Shown here piece by piece: positions 1 through 5,195 of a stretch of 6,342 bases of DNA. The position numbers and the translations under genes were made by a program. The notes below the pieces were generated by a model. It searched no databases. It saw only the letters and a program-made list of their open reading frames with translations, and was not told the origin of the DNA. How positions within the stretch are numbered: position 1 is the stretch's first letter; each line of letters opens with the position of its first letter. Location: NCBI GenBank assembly GCA_021772235.1, contig JAJFMI010000043.1:1-6342 (forward strand), written 5' to 3'. The DNA comes from Chlamydiota bacterium (GTDB taxonomy: Bacteria > Chlamydiota > Chlamydiia > Chlamydiales > JAJFMI01).

Positions 1-496
1 TCTGCTTCGCATGCGCTTCGGTATCGGCGATATCGGAAAGTTCTTCACAAACTTTGTCTACAACGCGCTTTCCTACGTCCTTGTGCGCCATTTCGCGCCC
101 TCGGAACATACAGGTAACTTTCACCTTATTTCCTTTTTCTATAAAATCTCTTGCCCTCTTCAGTTTCACTTCGAGATCATGTGTGTCAATGTTTGGTTTG
201 ACTTTGATCTCTTTGATTTTAATCTGATGCTGGCTCTTTTTGCTCTCTCTGTCTTTCTTCGTCTGCTCGTACTTAAACTTGCCGTAATCCAATATTTTAC
301 ATACTGGCGGGTTTGCATTCGGAGAGATCTCTACTAAATCAAGTCCTAAATTCTGCGCTTTAAATTGAGCGTCTCGTGAGGTCATTACACCTAACTGATC
401 GCCTTCTGGTCCAATCACGCGCACTTTAGGGGCACGGATGTCGCGATTAATTCTTTGTCGCGGTCCCGTTGGTCTTTTACTTCCGAATTTTTTCAC
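1..496 (-). CDS. infC: Translation initiation factor IF-3 (3' end cut by the window edge)
   Basis: IF-3 binds the 30S subunit, prevents premature 50S joining and checks start codon-initiator tRNA pairing. Translating the minus strand from base 496 gives 165 residues with IF-3 landmarks: RINRDIRAP near residue 15, DLVEISPNANPPVCKILDYGKF at about 53-74 (N-domain end), a lysine-rich linker at 80-100, and KGNKVKVTCMFRGREMAH at about 121-138 in the C-domain. Compared with the usual 175-200 residues, only the C-terminal tail is missing. The start is a GTG (496-494) that shares 4 bp with the TGA of the upstream gene (GTGA). This start gives an N-terminus of almost the same length as E. coli IF-3, whose own start is the rare AUU. 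No good Shine-Dalgarno precedes it, so translational coupling is likely. rpmI and rplT would be expected next, outside the window. Confidence 0.95.
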   Translation of the reverse strand, partial: MKKFGSKRPTGPRQRINRDIRAPKVRVIGPEGDQLGVMTSRDAQFKAQNLGLDLVEISPNANPPVCKILDYGKFKYEQTKKDRESKKSQHQIKIKEIKVKPNIDTHDLEVKLKRARDFIEKGNKVKVTCMFRGREMAHKDVGKRVVDKVCEELSDIADTEAHAKQ

Positions 497-1632
497 TGAC
501 TATTTACCATGTATTCACACCTGTTTTCTAGCAAGAGGGCGATGAGTCGCTCGATTGAAGTAAAAAGTTTATGTGAAAGGAGTACTTCCCCTTCCACTTC
601 CTCCAAAAGGATTGTGGTTAAGGTCCACTCTTTTTGAAAAATATCTTTTACTCTAAGTGAGATTCTTGGCAGCCCCTTCCCTGGAACAATCTTTGTTTCC
701 AGTTTAATGCCCGCCTTTTCAGCAGATTCCTGCATCATCTCTACAAGCGCTTCGTGGTTTTCACCTCTCCGCGTCGGCATCATCAAATATGCATGCCACG
801 TTAAGTCTAACATTTTATAAATCTTTGAGGAGAATTGCAAGGAAGAAATGAAAGTTTCAGCAAGTTTTTTCTTTGGGAGGCGTTGAAGGGTTAACAAAGC
901 TGTCGATCTGAGCGGGTCCAAAAGACCATAGGAAAAGTTTTGATTATGAAAATTCTCCTCCCGAATGGTTGCTGCAGCCTTCTTTCCAGTCACATGCAAA
1001 TATTCCTTTAATGTGCATTCTGGTGGCAATTTCACTTGCTCAATATTTGTTTCAGAAAGTAGGTCACAAAGTTGAGAAAAGAGTTTACTCCCCTCTCCAT
1101 GCCAAATAATTTCTACTGGTCCATTCCGCGTTACGGGCTTCTCAGGCAGAAATGAAAAAAGGTTTTTTCCAAGTTTTAGATGTGTTTTAGCCTTTCTTCC
1201 TTTTCCAGAAATCCTTGTAACTTGTTCTTGATGTCCGCGAAATGAGTAGGGTTCACACTCTTCTATTTTTTCAAGTTTTGGGATGATATCAACTTCTTGA
1301 GCAAAAGGCTGTTCACATATATGGGCATAATTTTCAATTTGTATGACAGGCAATACTTCGCCCAGACGGTTGTACAAGAGCGCTGCGGCCACTACCTGTC
1401 CGTTGTCTCGTAGAAAATGCGCTAAGCTCTCGCCAATCATATCCAATTTTTGCACGTTTAAGCCTTTATCGATTTTTTCACGCATGCGCTGCTCAACAAA
1501 GTTGAGTTGCTCTTTTGCTACAGGCTCAGGAAAAATAAAGTCGGCAAAAAACCCTTCACGTGATGCTGCTGTATAGAGCAACTGCGCTTTAGGAAAAAGC
1601 TCCAAAACAGTTGCTGCAAGCAGCTCTGCCAT
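493..1632 (-). CDS. Degenerate threonyl-tRNA synthetase paralogue (ThrRS-like pseudo-synthetase)
   Basis: The 379-residue protein matches ThrRS nearly end to end over the second N-terminal domain and catalytic core, by eye against E. coli ThrRS from memory. MAELLAATVLELFPKAQ and GFFADFIF (1-34) match the start of the editing domain. YSFRG (129-133) matches the YWRGD strand, HLKLGK (151-156) the DHRKxGK linker, and IEQVKLPP (197-204) motif 1. LPKKKLAE (252-259) matches LPLRxAEFG, KDIFQKEW (329-336) the strand before motif 3, and SIERLIALLLE (359-369) motif 3. The TGS and anticodon-binding domains are absent. The HxxxH editing pair and the second editing His (Phe110) are lost, zinc Cys334 becomes Ser243, and no motif 2 arginine is visible. 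The zinc-ligand positions His280 and His354 and the motif 3 Arg362 remain. Aminoacylation is therefore unlikely. The ATG at 1632 is preferred because the frame's longer ATG (1707) lies inside the tRNA gene; a TTG at 1662 is a weaker alternative. It overlaps infC by 4 bp. Confidence 0.85.
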   Translation of the reverse strand: MAELLAATVLELFPKAQLLYTAASREGFFADFIFPEPVAKEQLNFVEQRMREKIDKGLNVQKLDMIGESLAHFLRDNGQVVAAALLYNRLGEVLPVIQIENYAHICEQPFAQEVDIIPKLEKIEECEPYSFRGHQEQVTRISGKGRKAKTHLKLGKNLFSFLPEKPVTRNGPVEIIWHGEGSKLFSQLCDLLSETNIEQVKLPPECTLKEYLHVTGKKAAATIREENFHNQNFSYGLLDPLRSTALLTLQRLPKKKLAETFISSLQFSSKIYKMLDLTWHAYLMMPTRRGENHEALVEMMQESAEKAGIKLETKIVPGKGLPRISLRVKDIFQKEWTLTTILLEEVEGEVLLSHKLFTSIERLIALLLENRCEYMVNSQ

Positions 1633-1665
1633 GGTCTGACGTTTCGATTGTTCTTCTTTCAAAAT

Positions 1666-1739
1666 TGGGATATGGCTGACTCGAACAGCCGACCTCCACG
1701 ATGTCAACGTGGCGCTCTAACCAACTGAGCTAATACCCC
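1666..1739 (-). tRNA. tRNA-Val (anticodon GAC)
   Basis: The minus strand folds into a complete 74-nt cloverleaf. The acceptor stem is GGGGUAU/AUAUCCC with one G-U pair. The D arm is GCUC-loop-GAGC, the anticodon stem is CCACG/CGUGG with loop UUGACAU, the variable loop is AGGUC, and the T arm is GGCUG-UUCGAGU-CAGCC. The anticodon GAC is at 1705-1703 and reads valine codons GUC and GUU. A35, C36 and discriminator A73 agree with valine identity. The CCA end is not encoded (A73 is followed by ATT), so a CCA-adding enzyme is needed. The ThrRS-like gene begins 33 bp downstream on the same strand and is probably co-transcribed. Confidence 0.97.
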
Positions 1740-1781
1740 GGGTCGTATGAATTATCTTACACAATGTGCTAGAATAATTCC
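1740..1781. promoter_or_regulatory. 42-bp divergent promoter region between tRNA-Val and mnmM
   Basis: Rightward, an extended -10 (TGCTAGAAT, 1767-1775) ends only 6 bp before the mnmM ATG, which places the transcription start at or next to the start codon. Leftward, TAAGAT (minus strand, 1759-1754) is a plausible -10 about 15 bp before the first tRNA base. The -35 elements are poor in both directions. The two promoters must overlap, so polymerase binding could be mutually exclusive. Sites are assigned by eye. Confidence 0.5.
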
Positions 1782-2333
1782 ATGACTCTTTTTCGATCTC
1801 ATATAAAAATTGCGCATGACTTTTGGAAAAAGATTTTGACTGCTGGCGATTGTGCTATCGATGCCACATGTGGAAATGGGCATGATTCTCTCTTTATTGC
1901 AGAACTGATTGGTCCTGAAGGAAAGCTGCATTGCATAGATGTTCAAGAGTCGGCAATCGAAAACACACGCGCTGAATTAAAATATTTAATTGATATGTCG
2001 CATTTTCATTTGGGTTCACATGAAATTCTCCCTCCCGTCTCACCCAAGCTCATTGTCTATAATTTGGGTTATCTTCCTGGTGCTGACAAATCCCTCACCA
2101 CAATGACCAATACAACGCTGAAGAGCGTGCAAAACGCTTTAGAGATCATTCAACCAGGTGGTCTCATCTCGATTACCTGCTATCCGGGTCATCCGGAAGG
2201 AAAAACTGAACAAGAAGCCCTGTTTCAATTTGTTTCCGAAATTTCAAATATTAAATACATAGTTTCAACTATTAATTGGGTCAATCGACCCTTTTCCCCT
2301 TCACTTATTTTCATTGAATCAAAAATCAATTAA
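1782..2333 (+). CDS. mnmM: MnmM/YtqB-family tRNA (5-aminomethyl-2-thiouridine) methyltransferase
   Basis: This is a 183-residue Rossmann-fold SAM-dependent methyltransferase of the YtqB family, formerly labelled 'rRNA methylase'. B. subtilis YtqB (MnmM) methylates nm5s2U to mnm5s2U at the wobble base of certain tRNAs. Motif I is DATCGNGHD (27-35), with acidic Asp53 in CIDVQ at the end of strand 2. The family hallmarks NLGYLPGADK (94-103) and CYPGHPEGKTE (133-143) are both present, as is the NRPFSPSL segment near the C-terminus. Length matches family members of about 185-195 residues. The ATG is supported by the conserved spacing from the N-terminal helix to motif I. No Shine-Dalgarno is visible and the promoter abuts the start, so a leaderless mRNA is likely. 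It stands alone on its strand, divergent from the tRNA gene. The exact tRNA substrate here is inferred from the family. Confidence 0.88.
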   Translation: MTLFRSHIKIAHDFWKKILTAGDCAIDATCGNGHDSLFIAELIGPEGKLHCIDVQESAIENTRAELKYLIDMSHFHLGSHEILPPVSPKLIVYNLGYLPGADKSLTTMTNTTLKSVQNALEIIQPGGLISITCYPGHPEGKTEQEALFQFVSEISNIKYIVSTINWVNRPFSPSLIFIESKIN

Positions 2334-2540
2334 GATAAGGTTAACCTCTTGTTTTTGAGTGATTTAATAGCTTTTATTTTAGTAAATTCGCTTGCGATAA
2401 ATCGCGTATACGATTAAACCTGAGATATTAGTGTACGACGACTTGATAATGAATTGTAGTTGGGTTAAAGTTAGTTAAGAGATCTTAATAAATCTCACAT
2501 TAATACTTTATAATAATTATAATAAATATAAGAGGTTAAT
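2334..2540 (+). promoter_or_regulatory. AT-rich intergenic region with promoter of the 254-residue protein gene
   Basis: The gap holds no gene that I can see. Near its right end are two perfect TATAAT boxes, at 2509-2514 and 2518-2523, 9 bp apart. Only weak -35 matches are present (TTAATA at 2485-2490 and CTCACA at 2494-2499, each 18 bp upstream of a box). A short inverted repeat, GAGAT-8 nt-ATCTC (2479-2496), overlaps the -35 zone and could be an operator, though it is short enough to be chance. A second small palindrome, GCGATAAATCGC, lies at 2394-2405. No convincing terminator for mnmM is visible: AGGTTAACCT at 2337-2346 is followed by a T-rich stretch but offers only a 3-bp stem. Confidence 0.5.
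2531..2535 (+). promoter_or_regulatory. Shine-Dalgarno AGAGG for the 254-residue protein
   Basis: AGAGG lies 5 nt before the ATG at 2541. It is the clearest ribosome binding site in the window; the other genes start by overlap or without a leader. It settles the start choice and suggests efficient independent translation. Confidence 0.7.
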
Positions 2541-3305
2541 ATGGCTAACGCCTTCCAGACAGAACGACAACTCGAACGTTTTCAAAATAATTCTTTGAAG
2601 CCTTCGTTAGAAAGACTCCTTGAAATCACGCCCCAAACCGATTCTCAAAAAGAATTGCATGGCAAGCTGCTTCATCAAACTATTGAACAAAACAATCTAG
2701 AGTACAGCAGGGAACTCATCGAAAGAGCTGCGACTGCCACTAAACCAGCTCAAGTAAAAAAACTTTTAGAGGAAATCGCTAGTTTTGAGGATGCTGTCGC
2801 TCCACAAGCCGCTATGCGCCGCGATCTTGAAGCTGCTAAAAAGAAATTAAGAAAGTTTCCCAAAATTTGCTGTGAATATTCGGAAAAAGCGCAAAAGATT
2901 CCTCCTCTCAACTTCAACCTTCACTCGAATTTAGAAAAGAAAGATCAAGCTGAAATGGCTTTTTATCTTTATGAAATGGCGGGTGTGCTTCTCCTATCAG
3001 GCGATAAGGAACAATTCTTTTCTCTCTATGGCGGTCTTCCGCAAGACATAAAGGAAGCTTTCAACATCCTCACTCATAACATGGGGGCCTGTCTAAATGA
3101 ATTTTCAATAACAGTTGATCTCACTCTTGCCTACTCCCTTAGTCGAAAACTTGCGGAAGCGGCAATCCGAGTTGGATACTTTGTTGCAAATGGAGATGAT
3201 TTAGGTGATTCAGCTAGCGAAGAGGTTTCTAGAATGGAGCGCGAGCTACCTGAGTATATGGAAGCAACTGCCGACTCCGATATTATACAAGCGCAGTTTG
3301 CTTAA
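2541..3305 (+). CDS. Uncharacterised 254-residue charged helical protein
   Basis: I do not recognise this protein. It is predicted to be soluble and almost entirely alpha-helical, with no signal peptide or membrane segment. The first half is rich in Glu, Lys, Gln and Ala, and segments such as 20-62 and 66-105 (KLLEEIASFED, MRRDLEAAKKKLRKF) could form coiled coils or a helical bundle. Vicinal cysteines occur at 110-111, with one more at 184. A more hydrophobic helical part (about 135-215, including LYEMAGVLLLSG) may be a folded core. The C-terminus is acidic (EEVSRMERELPEYMEATADSD). A dedicated AT-rich promoter and good Shine-Dalgarno suggest strong or regulated expression. Composition and apparent lineage restriction are compatible with a type III effector, chaperone or structural protein, but no motif proves any of these. 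Its last 23 bp overlap the folC tail on the other strand. Confidence 0.8.
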   Translation: MANAFQTERQLERFQNNSLKPSLERLLEITPQTDSQKELHGKLLHQTIEQNNLEYSRELIERAATATKPAQVKKLLEEIASFEDAVAPQAAMRRDLEAAKKKLRKFPKICCEYSEKAQKIPPLNFNLHSNLEKKDQAEMAFYLYEMAGVLLLSGDKEQFFSLYGGLPQDIKEAFNILTHNMGACLNEFSITVDLTLAYSLSRKLAEAAIRVGYFVANGDDLGDSASEEVSRMERELPEYMEATADSDIIQAQFA

Positions 3306-4389
3306 TTGATCCACGCAGGTAAATACTGCCGCACAAAACAAGAAGCTCGCCTTTTTTTCGGGCGAGCTCTTTTAGTTTATCAAATGAAATCTGTTTTTCC
3401 CCTCGCTGCAACCTCTCATGCTCTACCTGTATCCAGTGATAGGGAATTTCTGATTCTTCTAATATCTTGAGAAAGTCACTATGATCTTTATTATTTGACA
3501 AAGCAATACCAAATCTAAAGTTAGAATTTGGATAGGCCATTTCTAAAAGATGTAAAAGCGCGCGCAATCCAGCAGCGTTATGCGCTGCATCGCAAAGAAT
3601 ATCCGGCTCTAAAAGCTCGAAACGCCCAGGAAGTTTTGCTAAAAGCCCTTGCGCAATTGCATTTTCAGGAATAGTAAAGCGCTTTTTCAATAACTCTAAG
3701 GCTTTTCGGGCGACATTTTGATTTTCAATTTCATAGTGAAGTCCAGCTCCTGCAAAATGCACCGTAGCACCATGCATCTCTGCTATAGCAAGAATTTCCG
3801 GGCAGTTGGCCGTCGGTCCTAAAATCACGTCATTATCACGAATGATTCCCGCTTTTTCCTTGGCAATATCTTCAAGGCTGTTTCCTAAAACTTCTTTGTG
3901 CTCGAGGCTAACTGATGCTATGACCGACAAAAGACGCTTTTCAATCGCATTTGTGCTATCTAAACGCCCGCCAATTCCCGCTTCAATAATGGCTATATCC
4001 ACTTTATTTCTTCGAAAATACTCCATTGCGATCCATGTCGAAATCTCAAAAAATGTCGGTTCTAAATAATTTGCCTCGGCAAAATCGAGTAAATCTCGAC
4101 CGATTTCTTCCACAACCTCAAGCGCAATTTCTTCACTCTTAATACGAATACGCTCGGAATAACAATGCGTATGAGGAGAAGTAAAAAGGCCAACGTTGTA
4201 GCCGGCAATTTCCAAAGCGCGTGCCATTTTGACTGCGACTGAGCCTTTACCATTGCTGCCAGCAATGTGTACGATGGGATAAGCGCGATCAGGATCGAAA
4301 AGAAATTCTTTAAATTTGTGGCTGACCTCTAAGCTACGGCCATTCACTCGTCCACGCCGCAAGTGACTAATATGTTCGATAAAATTCAT
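3283..4389 (-). CDS. folC: Folylpolyglutamate synthase / dihydrofolate synthase (FolC)
   Basis: FolC is a Mur-ligase-like ATP-dependent enzyme that adds glutamate to dihydropteroate and/or tetrahydrofolate in the cytosol. The 368-residue protein shows the P-loop GSNGKGS (44-50), FTSPH (69-73), SERIRI (78-83) and TFFE (112-115). It also has EAGIGGRLDSTN (136-147), SLEHKEVLG (161-169) where SxDHxxxLG is more usual, EKAGII (178-183), LPGRFE (253-258) and DAAHN (267-271), usually DGAHN. It is shorter than the 410-430 residues common in the family. Shortening is mostly in the linker and C-terminal domain, and all ATP-binding motifs remain. Whether it has both activities cannot be told. It is last in a minus-strand operon: its ATG shares 4 bp with the stop of the PHP gene, and its tail overlaps the convergent 254-residue gene by 23 bp. 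Confidence 0.92.
   Translation of the reverse strand: MNFIEHISHLRRGRVNGRSLEVSHKFKEFLFDPDRAYPIVHIAGSNGKGSVAVKMARALEIAGYNVGLFTSPHTHCYSERIRIKSEEIALEVVEEIGRDLLDFAEANYLEPTFFEISTWIAMEYFRRNKVDIAIIEAGIGGRLDSTNAIEKRLLSVIASVSLEHKEVLGNSLEDIAKEKAGIIRDNDVILGPTANCPEILAIAEMHGATVHFAGAGLHYEIENQNVARKALELLKKRFTIPENAIAQGLLAKLPGRFELLEPDILCDAAHNAAGLRALLHLLEMAYPNSNFRFGIALSNNKDHSDFLKILEESEIPYHWIQVEHERLQRGEKQISFDKLKELARKKGELLVLCGSIYLRGSIKQTALV
3344..3373 (+). terminator. Intrinsic terminator for the 254-residue gene, embedded in folC
   Basis: A perfect 8-bp stem, AGCTCGCC (3344-3351) with GGCGAGCT (3361-3368), encloses the loop TTTTTTTCG and is followed by CTTTTA. It begins 39 bp after the stop at 3305 and lies inside the 3' coding part of folC on the opposite strand. 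On the minus strand the same stem is followed by TCTTGTTTTG, a poorer tail, so the plus-strand reading is preferred. No other terminator candidate follows the gene nearby. Confidence 0.6.
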
Positions 4390-5195
4390 GAGCTTTTTAT
4401 TCTATCAAAAGTTGCCTTATCTACCCAAGAAGAACCGAGCTCAATATTTGGCTTGATACTACCGTGATAATCAGACCCCCCACTGATTAAGAGCTTTTTG
4501 CTCTCAGCCAACTGCAACCACCTTTTTTCATGGTGCGGAAAAAAATTGCCATAATAACACTCTAACCCATCGAATGGAAATTTTAATACTTCTTTTACAA
4601 AATTTGCTGAAATTTGCAAATGCGGATGGGCAACAAAAGCTTTTCCCCCCACTTGATGTATCGCCTCGATTGTGTCTGGAACACTCACCATGTCGAGTAC
4701 GACATAACACGATTTACCATCACCTAAATATTGATGAAACGCCTCGCGAATATTTTTCACAAAGCCTTTTTCCACCATTTTTTGTGCAATATGCGGCCGT
4801 CCGACAACCCCTTCCGTTGGTAAATCTTCAATCAAAAAACCCTTCTTTTCAAGTTTGTCAACAATAGCCTGATTGCGTTTTTCCCGCCGTCTCTTATGGT
4901 GCTCCTGCAACTTTTGCATCGACTCCGCTTTTGGATCCATGCCATATCCTAAAATATGCACACTATGGCCTCTGTGATCAGCAGAAAATTCTACCCCGAC
5001 AAGCACCTCCAAACCCAATTTCTTTGCTTCAACAAAAAACTCTTCTGTATAAGCCGCTAAGGTATCGTGATCGGTAACAGAGATCCCCTGCAAGCCCTTC
5101 TTTTTTGCTAAATGCAAAAGTTCCAAAGGGGAGTCCGTTCCATCCGAACAACTCGAGTGACAATGTAAGTCAGCGCGAAAACTTTCTGAACTCAT
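4386..5195 (-). CDS. rnm: PHP-domain 3',5'-nucleoside bisphosphate phosphatase / RNase AM-like exonuclease
   Basis: This 269-residue PHP metal-dependent phosphoesterase is of the YciV/TrpH type. Metal-ligand motifs run in family order: DLHCHS (9-14), SDGT (17-20), TDHDT (41-45), GVEFS (67-71), HILGYG (80-85), GRPHIA (132-137), AHPH (189-192) and GSDYHG (240-245). The lysine- and arginine-rich helical insert at about 95-175 is typical of the YciV/Cv1693 branch. It separates these enzymes from polymerase-associated and histidinol-phosphatase PHP proteins. Characterised relatives hydrolyse 3',5'-nucleoside bisphosphates such as pAp to NMP, and E. coli YciV (RNase AM) also trims short 5'-phosphorylated RNAs. 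Both junctions are 4-bp ATGA overlaps, with the sulfotransferase upstream and folC downstream. The neighbouring sulfotransferase would produce pAp, so pAp removal is an attractive role here, though inferred. The symbol follows the E. coli homologue. Confidence 0.85.
   Translation of the reverse strand: MSSESFRADLHCHSSCSDGTDSPLELLHLAKKKGLQGISVTDHDTLAAYTEEFFVEAKKLGLEVLVGVEFSADHRGHSVHILGYGMDPKAESMQKLQEHHKRRREKRNQAIVDKLEKKGFLIEDLPTEGVVGRPHIAQKMVEKGFVKNIREAFHQYLGDGKSCYVVLDMVSVPDTIEAIHQVGGKAFVAHPHLQISANFVKEVLKFPFDGLECYYGNFFPHHEKRWLQLAESKKLLISGGSDYHGSIKPNIELGSSWVDKATFDRIKSS

Noticed and set aside
11..337. 108-residue plus-strand open frame
   Set aside because: It lies antisense to well-supported infC codons and has no family resemblance; it is a shadow frame.
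1633..1707. N-terminal 25-residue extension of the ThrRS-like protein from ATG 1707
   Set aside because: This ATG lies within the anticodon arm of the tRNA-Val gene. The ThrRS-like homology begins around ATG 1632.
2337..2365. AGGTTAACCT followed by a T-rich stretch as an mnmM terminator
   Set aside because: The palindrome can form only about 3 bp with a loop and the T run is not adjacent; it is too weak to call.
2394..2405. GCGATAAATCGC inverted repeat as an operator or RNA element
   Set aside because: A 4-5 bp stem in an AT-rich gap is expected by chance, and no partner site is visible.
3806..4069. 87-residue plus-strand open frame inside folC, and similar frames at 4574-4867 and 5904-6122
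   Set aside because: They are antisense to conserved enzyme codons, lack a Shine-Dalgarno and have no recognisable features.
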